A DNA stretch of 64,000 bases from a bacterium (GTDB taxonomy: Bacteria > Myxococcota_A > Bradymonadia > UBA7976 > UBA1532). The translations under genes were made by a program, and so were the position numbers. Below are positions 36,901 through 45,529 of this stretch, piece after piece; the first letter of the stretch is position 1, and every line of letters begins with the position of its first letter. The stretch spans positions 1 to 64,000 of the forward strand of contig JAUHYW010000033.1 of assembly GCA_030426085.1 (NCBI GenBank), in the 5' to 3' direction. The notes beneath the pieces are model-generated. The model worked only from the letters and a program-made list of their open reading frames with translations, had not been told where the DNA came from and searched no databases.

Positions 36901-38363
36901 ACCTCGGCCTTGCTGGCGTGGAGGGCATGCACGAGTTGAACGGACTCGACGACCTCGCCGATTTCGACGGGGTCGAGGGCCTCGACGAGCTGGGCGAGCT
37001 CGATGACCTCGGCGACCTCGACGGCGTTGAGGGCCTCGACGAGCTGGACGAGCTCGATGACCTCGGCGACCTCGACGGCGTTGAGGGCCTCGGCAAGCTG
37101 GGCGGACTCGATGACCTCGGCGACCTGGATGGCGTTACGGGCCTCGACGAGCTGGGCGGACTCGATGACCTCGGCGACCTGGATGGCGTTGCGGGCCTCG
37201 ACGAGCTGGGCGGACTCGATGACCTCGGCGGCCTCGATGATCTCGGCGGCCTCGATGGCGTTGCGGCCCTCGATGATCTGAACCTCGGCGATGTCGAGGG
37301 CTTGGACGACCTCGGCTCCATCGGCTCCATCGGCTCGCCCGATGCCTCGACACCGAACCCCAGGGGCCGACGACCGGCGGGCCGCCCGTCCGACGCAGCC
37401 CGTTCCGAGGGGCCGACGCGCCGAGGCACCTCCGACGAGATGAGCGACCTGAACGACCTCGACGGGCTGGATGACCTCGACGGGCTGGACGACCTCGACG
37501 GGCTGGACGACCTCGACGGGCTGGACGACCTCGACGGGCTGGACGACCTCGACGGGCTGGACGACCTCGACGACCTGCCCTCGGTCGGCGCGGGCGAGGC
37601 ATCGGCGTCCGGCGAGCCCGGCCCGAGCGACCTGGCCGACCTGGAGCGCCTGGTCGACGCCGAGCCCGACCGCTCACCGGCTGCGTTCGACGTCGACAGC
37701 CTCGCCGCGCTGCCCGAGACCGACGCGGCCCCCCGGCCTGCGCCGCCGCCCGCGAGGCCGGCGGCGCCCCCGCCGAGCAACATCCGCGAGGCGCTGGGTC
37801 GGGCCGGCGTGCGGGGCGTCGACCCCGAAGCGAGCCCCACCGATCGGGCGCCGGCGGCGCGCTGGACCGGCGAGCGGCTGCCCGGCTTCACCCGCCAGAT
37901 GCTCGACGCGCTCGCTTCGACCCGGGAGCCGCCGGGCCCGGAGGCGGCAGACCCCGCCGATCCGTGGCAGGACGAGCCGTGGGACGCCGACCCCTGGAGC
38001 CAGACCCGGCTCAACCGGCCGCCCGATCGTCCGCCCGAGGATCTGCCCGTCGCGCCCGCCCCGGCGCCGCAGCCCGGCCTCAGCGACCCCCCGGGGCACC
38101 CCGTCCTGGGCTTCACCGAGGCGATCGAGACGCCCGACGGCCCGGTACAGCTCCAGACCCTCGACCTCGCGCCGGCCACCGCCCGGGTCGCGCAGGCGGT
38201 CTATCGCGGGGGGGCGCTCGTCGCCCGCCACGCCACGCCCTACGCCGCGCTGCCCGGCGACGGCGACGGCATCGCCCGTCACGTCCAGTCGGCCCACGAG
38301 CGGGCGCGCCGGGCGTTGCTCGACGGGGGCGTCTCCGAGCTGCGCTGGGAGGACGGCCGATGA
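33933..38363 (+). CDS. MinD/FlhG-like ParA ATPase with giant Asp/Leu repeat tail
   Basis: 1476 aa. Residues 1-~290 are a ParA/MinD-type ATPase: deviant Walker A GGKGGVGKSLVCAAVAAE (~10-27), VVVLDADLGAANLHTLLGLL (switch I region), LLIDLGAGTHYNTLDFFNLA (switch II) and VTSAEPTSIQNAYAF, which is the FlhG/MinD2 pattern. Residues ~290-680 are acidic, Pro-rich. Residues ~750-1215 are a repeat of (G)LDDLDG hexads with longer 18-residue versions (DLDGVEGLDELGGLDDLG). A C-terminal ~90-aa domain follows (VQLQTLDLAPATARVAQAVY ... RHVQSAHERARRALLDGGV). Hypothesis: a positioning ATPase whose repeat tail binds a partner or drives condensation. Odd basic, Ser-rich insert at ~686-745. Overlaps both neighbours by 4 bp. 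Confidence 0.75.
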   Translation: MSPPALWAFGGGKGGVGKSLVCAAVAAEIARRGRRVVVLDADLGAANLHTLLGLLHPPRTLGDFFVDPGGDLEPYCVPTEVDGLRLISGAAAILRAAHPRPADRRRLVQGMLALDADVLLIDLGAGTHYNTLDFFNLAGHRLIVTSAEPTSIQNAYAFAKAAVFRRLELGLARHGWVQAVLDRAIQPRGDARIDSMAHLLAVLDQRDPAVADEARALIAELEPRLVVNMADDRARRRVASALGVVCRRYLDLRPDDVGALPDDPAARRAVRRMRPVLQEAPDGPLAAGVRALVQAIESREPHPRPDLLLGAPAPAPRPAEDRGPLVSPPSDSGDTVPAMAPYPGIRLSPPISDRPGPVREVRRIPSPLDDDRSSPSNDDSGPQALKTLTSIPGEPSPFGFNDDEASAPPPPIAGPEADDGLEDIGALQSIEPEMLDPPLRPIGDGAAPLDERRAAPPEPPPVEPARGRPSPTPPTPPGLQLGRAPATGEAWGAIVGPESEDLEPIGAVEPAAPELDISISVFDDLDPEAPDEPEPEPLSRAAAQDTTLRSAPVPGDLFAIADEPAAPEDATGRDVLDWDEPEPPDPFTAATRDSEDPPPSGLDLDASPGEAAAGPALFEPIDDIGEPVFEQGGRSGERPAVSDAWEGPGDLDPEDEADIFEALEALDAEPGGIDRDDLAGLDALDDFDDPRVDRPRDPHDNSTALSPPLRVGSARRAPGTPSSARLDRGRNDSRTYDADFASAPLAEAAGPPDAAASGASALDDLDGLEDLDALDDLMELASGAPNHALDPLSFDDPGDDDLDGLDGLDGLGAFDGLDDLDGLGGLDDLDEEGAAASRDIGDPSADGDPARPETMAGLEAFDDLDDMGPLGGLDDLDDVDDADGISARGGLEGLAGDEGWDDIGDLDPAGEVDGPHALDEIADVVGPSDLDSLDLGSVDDLADLDGVGDGLEALDDLEHPGALDDEMGDLDGLDDLDGVEGLDELDGLDDLGLAGVEGMHELNGLDDLADFDGVEGLDELGELDDLGDLDGVEGLDELDELDDLGDLDGVEGLGKLGGLDDLGDLDGVTGLDELGGLDDLGDLDGVAGLDELGGLDDLGGLDDLGGLDGVAALDDLNLGDVEGLDDLGSIGSIGSPDASTPNPRGRRPAGRPSDAARSEGPTRRGTSDEMSDLNDLDGLDDLDGLDDLDGLDDLDGLDDLDGLDDLDGLDDLDDLPSVGAGEASASGEPGPSDLADLERLVDAEPDRSPAAFDVDSLAALPETDAAPRPAPPPARPAAPPPSNIREALGRAGVRGVDPEASPTDRAPAARWTGERLPGFTRQMLDALASTREPPGPEAADPADPWQDEPWDADPWSQTRLNRPPDRPPEDLPVAPAPAPQPGLSDPPGHPVLGFTEAIETPDGPVQLQTLDLAPATARVAQAVYRGGALVARHATPYAALPGDGDGIARHVQSAHERARRALLDGGVSELRWEDGR
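36330..37572 (+). repeat. Nested minisatellite inside the MinD-like gene
   Basis: Two repeat scales are visible. From ~36950 to 37260, 54-bp units contain GATGACCTCGGCGACCT and GACGGCGTTGAGGGCCTCGA. From 37453 to 37572, an 18-bp unit GACCTCGACGGGCTGGAC is repeated about six times almost without change. Both keep the reading frame because units are multiples of 18. Slippage would change the tail length without frameshift. Confidence 0.85.
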
Positions 38364-39025
38364 GCGTGATCTGGCTCGTCGCCGAGAGCGGCGGCCTCGC
38401 TGGCCTGTCGGCGGCGCTGGCCGAGCGGGGCATCGACCTGCGCCGCACCGGCGAGGGCAAGCTGCCCGACGCGGCCTTCGACCTGTACGACGGCGCGGGG
38501 GTGGTGGTGGTCGACGCGCGCAGCACCGTCGGCCGGGCCGTGCTCGCCGACAGCGCGCGGGCGCTGGTGCCGGTCGTCGGCATCGCGCCCCCGGAGATCG
38601 ACCTGCCCGGCGGGGTGCTGCGCCTGACGCCCGAGGCCCCGCCGCGCATGGCGCATCACCTGATGGAGGTGCTGGCCGAGCCGCGCAACCTGCGGCGCCA
38701 CCCCCGGGTGCCGGTGCGCCTGCCGGTCCGCGTCGGCGAGCAGGTGCTCGAGTCGGTCGACATCTCGCTGTACGGGCTGCGGGTGCAGCCGGACGGCCCG
38801 TGGGCCGCCGCCAGCGACATCCGCGCGACCGCGGTCTACCTCGAGGACGGGGCTCGCATCGCCCTGTCGGCGTCGGTGGTGGCCCGCCGGTCCGACGGCG
38901 TCGCCCTGCGCTGCCGGCCGCAGTCCGACGAGGATCTGCTGCTCTGGATCCACCTCATCCTGGAAGGCCTGGAGCGCAGCCCGCTGCACGCCGAGGCCGA
39001 CCCCTTCGGGGCGCTCTTCGAGTAG
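38360..39025 (+). CDS. PilZ domain protein with N-terminal receiver-like region
   Basis: 221 aa; the ATG overlaps the preceding TGA (ATGA). Residues ~110-210 are a PilZ domain: the first c-di-GMP motif RRHPR (RxxxR) is followed by VPVRLPVRVGEQVLE and DISLYGL (DxSxxG), so both binding motifs are complete. Residues 1-~105 look like an alpha/beta flavodoxin/receiver-type fold (VIWLVAESGGLAGLSAALAE; GVVVVDARSTVGRA) without a clear phospho-acceptor pattern. c-di-GMP binding is likely. Co-translation with a MinD/FlhG-like ATPase suggests polar or motility/surface-structure control. Confidence 0.82.
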   Translation: MSVIWLVAESGGLAGLSAALAERGIDLRRTGEGKLPDAAFDLYDGAGVVVVDARSTVGRAVLADSARALVPVVGIAPPEIDLPGGVLRLTPEAPPRMAHHLMEVLAEPRNLRRHPRVPVRLPVRVGEQVLESVDISLYGLRVQPDGPWAAASDIRATAVYLEDGARIALSASVVARRSDGVALRCRPQSDEDLLLWIHLILEGLERSPLHAEADPFGALFE

Positions 39026-39054
39026 CGCCCCCCAGAACACCCCGTTCGAAACGC

Positions 39055-39083
39055 GAAGCCCCGACCACGAGGGCCGGGGCTTC
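39055..39083. terminator. Bidirectional stem-loop between PilZ gene and groEL
   Basis: GAAGCCCC (39055-39062) pairs with GGGGCTTC (39076-39083) around a 13-bp loop. It lies between two convergent genes and is 30-45 bp from each stop. On the minus strand it is followed by GCGTTTCG, on the plus strand by GTCTCACC, so the U-run is weak on both sides. Confidence 0.6.
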
Positions 39084-39127
39084 GTCTCACCGGACGCCCG
39101 GAGCGGGCGCCGATGGGCCGGACTTCA

Positions 39128-41067
<1,940 letters not shown>

Positions 41068-41463
41068 TGAGCTCCTCGCGTGTTCGTGCGCGATCGCGTT
41101 GTGATCGGTTGCCGTGCGTTGGATGGCGCGGAGCGTGTCGCTCCCCGCGGCGGCGGTACGGTTAAGCACCTGCTCCGGGCTGTCAATGGGGTGCGGGGCG
41201 ATTTTTATCGCGCGGCGGCAAATCCCTGGAATCACGACGCAAAAAATCTCACCTTCAGCAGTCGTGATCGGCGTCTGCCAGCACTCTCGGGGTGGATCTG
41301 CCAGCGACGCCCCGCGCGGTGGCGCTTCGGCAGGGTGGCAGGAGCGGGGATCGGCCCGGACGGCGGGGCCCACCGGACGGGCAGCGAGGGCGGTGGGCGG
41401 TGAGCCCGGGCGACGCGCCCGGGTGATCGTGGATCGCGCGCGCCGGGCTCGGCGCGGGGGTCG
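41068..41463. promoter_or_regulatory. groESL upstream region (promoter, inverted repeat, lexA 3' hairpin)
   Basis: The 396-bp spacer between groES and lexA holds three features. (1) On the minus strand TTGACA (41186-41181), 16 bp, TAACCG (41164-41159), a good housekeeping-type promoter about 95 bp before groES. (2) A perfect 8-bp inverted repeat ATCACGAC...GTCGTGAT (41231-41238 and 41261-41268) around an AT-rich 22-bp centre, a candidate operator. (3) A CCCGGGCG/CGCCCGGG stem (41405-41423) after lexA. A full CIRCE element (TTAGCACTC-N9-GAGTGCTAA) is not present; only one half-like CCAGCACTC occurs at 41278. Confidence 0.5.
41405..41423 (-). terminator. GC stem-loop after lexA
   Basis: CCCGGGCG-ACG-CGCCCGGG, a perfect 8-bp stem with a 3-nt loop 41 bp beyond the lexA stop. 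There is no following T-run, so termination strength is uncertain. Confidence 0.4.
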
Positions 41464-42108
41464 CTACATGCGGCGATAGACCCCGACCACCCGGCCGAGG
41501 ATCATCGTCTCGCGGAAGTCCTTCTTGTGCACGTAGATCGGCTCCATCTGGCTGTTGGCCGGCTGGAAGCGGATGCGCTGCCCCTCGGGGTAGTACCGCT
41601 TGCAGGTGGCCTCCTCGTCGATGAGCGCGATGACGATGTCGCCCTTGTGGGCGGTGGGGGTCTTCTTCACGAAGACGTAGTCCCCGTCGAAGATGCCGTC
41701 CTCGATCATCGACTCGCCGACGATGCGCAGCGCGAAGACCTCTTTGTGCCCCCCGAGCAGCACCCGGTCGACCTTGACCGAGTCCTCGGCCTGCTCGACC
41801 GCCAGGATGGGCTCGCCGGCCGCGACCCGCCCCAGCAGCGGGATCTCGACGGTGTCGACGTCGTCGCTGTTGGCCGCCGGCCCGGGGGCCCCGGGCAGCT
41901 TGACCGGGCGCATCGCCCGGCTCTTGAGGTCGTCCCGCCGCAGGTAGCCCTTGCGCTCGAGGGCCTTGAGGTGGTCATTGACCCCGTTGGTGGAGCGGAT
42001 GCCCATCTGCCGCCCGATCTCGCGGATGGTCGGGGGATACCCCCGCTCGGCGATCGAGGCGGTGATGTAGTCGAGGATCTCGCGCTGCCGGGCGGTGAGC
42101 CGCTTCAT
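41464..42108 (-). CDS. lexA: LexA repressor (SOS regulator)
   Basis: 214 aa from ATG 42108 ([20 protein letters not shown]), the canonical N-terminus; a longer frame upstream would read through the operator boxes. Winged-helix DNA-binding region [20 protein letters not shown]. Cleavage site Ala-Gly in [11 protein letters not shown]; the catalytic Ser in [20 protein letters not shown] and Lys in [12 protein letters not shown] (here [12 protein letters not shown]). RecA-stimulated self-cleavage would derepress SOS genes. Two LexA-like boxes upstream indicate autorepression. Confidence 0.96.
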   Translation of the reverse strand: MKRLTARQREILDYITASIAERGYPPTIREIGRQMGIRSTNGVNDHLKALERKGYLRRDDLKSRAMRPVKLPGAPGPAANSDDVDTVEIPLLGRVAAGEPILAVEQAEDSVKVDRVLLGGHKEVFALRIVGESMIEDGIFDGDYVFVKKTPTAHKGDIVIALIDEEATCKRYYPEGQRIRFQPANSQMEPIYVHKKDFRETMILGRVVGVYRRM

Positions 42109-42123
42109 GGGCGCTCCCAGGAG

Positions 42124-42140
42124 ACTGAACACAGTTTCAT
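42124..42140 (-). promoter_or_regulatory. LexA box 1 (proximal)
   Basis: On the minus strand ATGAAACTGTGTTCAGT. It fits the Myxococcus-type LexA consensus, recalled as CTRHAMRYBYGTTCAGS, at 14 of 17 positions including the whole GTTCAG core. It lies 16 bp before the lexA start codon, downstream of the inferred -10. Confidence 0.6.
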
Positions 42141-42150
42141 GTGCGGGGGC

Positions 42151-42180
42151 AGCGTACTGAACGGGCGAACAGAGTGTCAA
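42151..42180 (-). promoter_or_regulatory. lexA promoter with LexA box 2 in the spacer
   Basis: Minus strand: TTGACA (42180-42175), 18 bp, TACGCT (42156-42151). The spacer holds CTGTTCGCCCGTTCAGT (42172-42156), which matches the Myxococcus-type LexA consensus at 15 of 17 positions. Binding there would block RNA polymerase directly. Box 1 starts 32 bp further on, three helical turns away on the same face. Confidence 0.65.
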
Positions 42181-42245
42181 TCGCCTTTCTCGGGTGTCGT
42201 CGCATGGGTCTGCGGCGGGGTCCGGCGGCGGCGGAGGAGCGATCG

Positions 42246-43526
42246 ATGAGCGTGATGGAGCGGTCGGGCGAGGTGGGCTTCGTGCTCGGTTCGGGCTCGC
42301 CCCGGCGGCGGGCGATGCTGGCCGGGGCCGGGCTCCGGCCGCCGGTGCGCACCGCGGACGTCGACGAGACGCCGCACACCGGCGAGGGTCCGCTGGACTT
42401 CACGACCCGCATGGCCCGGGAGAAGGCCCGCGCCGTGGCCCGGCGCCTCGGCCGCCCGGCGCTGGGGTGCGACACGACGGTCATCGTGGACGGGCGCATC
42501 CTGGGCAAGCCGACGGACGACGACGACGCGGCGGCGATGCTGGGGCGCCTGGCCGGGCGCAGCCACGAGGTCATCAGCGCGTGGGCCATCGCCGACGCCG
42601 ACGGGGTCCGCCGGGCGGGGCACGGGGTCACGACGGTGCGCTTCCGGCCGCTGACCGCGGGGCAGATCGCGGCCTACGTGGGCACCGGCGAGCCTCGGGA
42701 CAAGGCCGGGGCGTATGGCATCCAGGGCCAGGGCATGCGGCTGATCGAGGGCTACGAGGGGGACTACCTCACGGTGGTCGGCATGCCGCTGGGCGCGGTG
42801 CTCGAGGGGCTGACCGCCGAGGGCCTGATCCCGGCGCCGGCCTCGGCGCTGGCCCGGCGGGCGGCGGTGCTGCGGGGGCGCATCGCCGCCGCCTGCGACG
42901 CGGCGGGGCGCGACCCGGACACGGTCACCCTGGTCGGCGCGAGCAAGGCCCAGCCGCTGCCGCTGCTGCGGGACGCGCTCGCCGCGGGCGTGCCCGATCT
43001 GGGCGAGAGCTACGTGCAGGAGTGGCAGGAGAAGGCCGCGGCGCTGGCCGACGCCGAGCCGGGCCCCCGGTGGCACTTCATCGGGCGGGTCCAGCGCAAC
43101 AAGGCGAGGCACATCGTCGACGCCGGGCTGGTGCACGGGGTCTACGCCGCGCGCACGGCCGAGGCGCTGGCGAAGCGGGCCCGCAGCGCGGGGCGGGTGC
43201 TGCCGATCCTGGCGCAGGTCGATCTGGCGGGCGAGGCCAGCAAGGGCGGCGTCGCGCCGGGCGACCTCGGGGCGCTGCTGGACGCCATCGCCGGGATCGA
43301 GGGGGTCTGGGTCGAAGGCCTGATGACGCTGCCCCCCCAGGAGGGGCTGGCCGGGGCCCGGGCCCGCTTCGCCGAGCTGCGCGCGCTGCGCGACGGGCTG
43401 GCGACGGCCGCCCGCCCCCTGCCCATCTTGTCGATGGGCATGTCGGGCGACTTCGACGCGGCGGTCGCCGAGGGCGCGACCCACGTCCGGGTCGGCACCG
43501 CGCTCTTCGGCCCCCGGCGCCGCTGA
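42246..43526 (+). CDS. Maf nucleotide pyrophosphatase - PLPBP (YggS) fusion
   Basis: 426 aa; the ATG 42246 is preceded by GGAGGAG. Residues ~8-195 are a Maf/Ham1-like pyrophosphatase: [65 protein letters not shown] and [13 protein letters not shown]. Residues ~205-426 are a complete pyridoxal-phosphate-binding YggS/PROSC protein: [13 protein letters not shown] (PLP Lys), [65 protein letters not shown]. Maf removes non-canonical nucleotides; PLPBP buffers vitamin B6. One frame with no stop between them; divergent from lexA. Confidence 0.9.
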   Translation: MSVMERSGEVGFVLGSGSPRRRAMLAGAGLRPPVRTADVDETPHTGEGPLDFTTRMAREKARAVARRLGRPALGCDTTVIVDGRILGKPTDDDDAAAMLGRLAGRSHEVISAWAIADADGVRRAGHGVTTVRFRPLTAGQIAAYVGTGEPRDKAGAYGIQGQGMRLIEGYEGDYLTVVGMPLGAVLEGLTAEGLIPAPASALARRAAVLRGRIAAACDAAGRDPDTVTLVGASKAQPLPLLRDALAAGVPDLGESYVQEWQEKAAALADAEPGPRWHFIGRVQRNKARHIVDAGLVHGVYAARTAEALAKRARSAGRVLPILAQVDLAGEASKGGVAPGDLGALLDAIAGIEGVWVEGLMTLPPQEGLAGARARFAELRALRDGLATAARPLPILSMGMSGDFDAAVAEGATHVRVGTALFGPRRR

Positions 43527-43584
43527 GCCGGGCCCGCGGCGGGGGCCGGTTGTCCGCGGCCGGCGGCTGTGCTGAAATGCCGCC

Positions 43585-44787
43585 ATGAAGCGCACCCCCT
43601 CGGTCCAGCTCGGCCTCGATGTCCTCGTCGAAGAGGGCTTCGCCCGGCTGCGCGGGCGGCGGGTCGGCCTGCTGTGCCACGCGGCCAGCGTCGCCTCGGA
43701 CCTGCACCACGTCACCGAGCACCTCGTCGCGGCCGGGGTCGACGTCGTGCGCTGCTTCGGCCCGGAGCACGGCATCTGGGCCGACGCCCAGGACATGATC
43801 GCGGTCGGCGACGAGGCGGCCACCGAGCCGGTCACCGGCGCCCCGGTGCGCAGCCTCTACGGGCACGACGAGGCGAGCCTGGCCCCCCGGGCCGCCGATC
43901 TGACCGACCTCGACGTGCTGCTGATCGACCTCCAGGACGTCGGCGCCCGCTATTACACCTACATCTACACCGCGGCGCTGGCCGCCCGGGCCGCGGCGAA
44001 GGCCGGGGTCGAGGTCGTGCTCTGCGATCGACCCAACCCGCTGGGCGGGGCCCGGGTCGAAGGCGGCCTGACCGGGGCCGGCTTCCTCAGCTTCGTGGGC
44101 CTGTGGCCGCTGCCCACCCGCCACGGGCTGACCATCGGCGAGGTGGTGACCCTGCTCGACGCCCGGGAAGGCTTCGGGGCCTCGATCGACGTCGTCGAGA
44201 TGCGCGGCTGGCGCCGGGCGATGTACCACGACGACACCGGCCTGCCCTGGGTCCAGCCCTCGCCCAACATGCCGACGCTCGACACCGCCGTCGTCTACCC
44301 CGGCATGTGCCTGCTCGAAGGCACCGAGCTGAGCGAGGGGCGGGGCACCACCCGGCCGTTCGAGCTGATCGGCGCCGACTTCATCGACCCCTTCGCTCTG
44401 GCCCGGGCCCTGGCCGAGGCGCCGGTCTACGGGGTGCGCTGGCGCCCGGTGTTCTTCCGACCGACGTTCCACAAGTTCGGGGGCCGCTCCATCGGCGGCA
44501 CCGCGCTGCACGTCACCGACCGGGACGCCTTCGACCCGCTGCGGGCCGGCCTGCACTACCTGGGCGCGGTGCGTCGGCTCTACGGCGACGCGCTGACGTG
44601 GCGCACCGCGGCCTACGAGTTCGTCGACGACCGGCTGGCCATCGACCTGCTCTTCGGCGGCGCCGACGCCCGTGAGGCGATCGAGGCCGACGCCGACGCC
44701 GACGCGCTCGACACCCTGTGGCGCGGCTGGCAGAAAGAGGCCGCCGCCTTCGCCGAGGCCCGCCGGCCGTTTCTGAGGTACCGTTGA
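43585..44787 (+). CDS. DUF1343 / NamZ-type exo-beta-N-acetylmuramidase
   Basis: 400 aa. GRRVGLLCHAASVASDLHHV, CFGPEHGIWADAQDM, LYGHDEASLAPRAADLTDLD, LLIDLQDVGARYYTYIYTAA, DRPNPLGGARVEGG and TLDTAVVYPGMCLLEGTELS are the family landmarks (GH171). Family members release N-acetylmuramic acid from peptidoglycan fragments. There is no clear signal peptide, so a cytosolic recycling role is more likely than secretion. The length equals the usual catalytic domain. Confidence 0.86.
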   Translation: MKRTPSVQLGLDVLVEEGFARLRGRRVGLLCHAASVASDLHHVTEHLVAAGVDVVRCFGPEHGIWADAQDMIAVGDEAATEPVTGAPVRSLYGHDEASLAPRAADLTDLDVLLIDLQDVGARYYTYIYTAALAARAAAKAGVEVVLCDRPNPLGGARVEGGLTGAGFLSFVGLWPLPTRHGLTIGEVVTLLDAREGFGASIDVVEMRGWRRAMYHDDTGLPWVQPSPNMPTLDTAVVYPGMCLLEGTELSEGRGTTRPFELIGADFIDPFALARALAEAPVYGVRWRPVFFRPTFHKFGGRSIGGTALHVTDRDAFDPLRAGLHYLGAVRRLYGDALTWRTAAYEFVDDRLAIDLLFGGADAREAIEADADADALDTLWRGWQKEAAAFAEARRPFLRYR

Positions 44788-44827
44788 GAGCTTTCCCACA
44801 CACGCCGACGCTTCGCCCGGCACCGTC

Positions 44828-44909
44828 CCGAGCGCCGATCTCGGCGTCTGCCAGCGCGCGAAATACTTCGAGTATTCCTGCGGCCTCCATCCTCGACCTC
44901 GGCGCTCGG
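44828..44909. repeat. Structured palindromic element between NamZ and next gene
   Basis: Perfect outer arms CCGAGCGCCGA (44828-44838) and TCGGCGCTCGG (44899-44909) enclose a perfect inner hairpin AATACT-TCG-AGTATT (44862-44876). The AT-rich tip stands out from the ~75% GC surroundings. It may be a REP-type repeat or a structured mRNA leader for the following TTG-start gene. I see no second copy in the window. Confidence 0.55.
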
Positions 44910-44947
44910 CCCGGCGCTGCGCTCGACCGGATTGTGCGGGCAAGCTC

Positions 44948-45529
44948 TTGAAGGTCGCCTTCGTCAGCAACAGCCAGGGCAGCGGTCCGCTGCTCGAGAC
45001 GGCCCTGCTCATGCTCGTCGAGCGGCACGACGTCGACCGCATCGTGCCCATCGGCGGCGCCATGCGCGACGTCGACGCGGTGCTCATCGGCCGGCGGCGG
45101 CGCTTCCCCCAGGCGGTGACGTGGACCGAGAAGGGCTACCCGGATTACGTGCTCGCCGCGGTGCTCGAAGGGGTGGTCGAGACGCCGCTCATCGAGGTCG
45201 AGCGCACCGAGCAGCTCGCCGCGGCGGTCCTGCCCTTCGACGTGCGGGAGAGAGCCATCGACGTCGAGGGCCGCCCGATCGCCGTCGCCCGGCCCGGCGA
45301 GCCCGAGCCCGAGGGCCCGATCGTCGTCTCCGAAGCCCCCGGGCGCCATGGCGTGCAGCGGCGCGACGGGCGCATCTTCGTCTGCCCGGGGCAGATGCGG
45401 GATCTGATGTGGGACGACGAGCCGGCGAGCTGCGCGCTCGTCGCGATGGCCGAAGGGCAGCTCTACGTGGGCTTCTTGGACATCTACGGCGACCTGCTCG
45501 AAGAGGCGACGCCGATCGAGCCCCAGTGA
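44948..45529 (+). CDS. Conserved hypothetical protein, NadD neighbour
   Basis: 193 aa from TTG 44948 (MKVAFVSNSQGSGPLLETAL); no better in-frame start fits. An alpha/beta protein, beginning like a metallophosphoesterase or nucleotide-binding strand (KVAFVSNSQGS) but without the His/Asp metal motifs of calcineurin-like enzymes. Other recognisable blocks are VDRIVPIGGAMRDVDAVLIG, IVVSEAPGRHGVQRRDGRIF and DDEPASCALVAMAEGQLYVG. The stop overlaps the GTG of nadD (GTGA), so the two are coupled. Function unknown. Confidence 0.6.
   Translation: MKVAFVSNSQGSGPLLETALLMLVERHDVDRIVPIGGAMRDVDAVLIGRRRRFPQAVTWTEKGYPDYVLAAVLEGVVETPLIEVERTEQLAAAVLPFDVRERAIDVEGRPIAVARPGEPEPEGPIVVSEAPGRHGVQRRDGRIFVCPGQMRDLMWDDEPASCALVAMAEGQLYVGFLDIYGDLLEEATPIEPQ

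Noticed and set aside
37453-37572. CRISPR-like array of short repeats
   Set aside because: Repeats are contiguous 18-mers without spacers, in frame inside a protein gene, encoding LDDLDG.
41278-41304. CIRCE operator upstream of groESL
   Set aside because: CCAGCACTC resembles one half-site, but the second half after 9 bp is ATCTGCCAG, not GAGTGCTAA.
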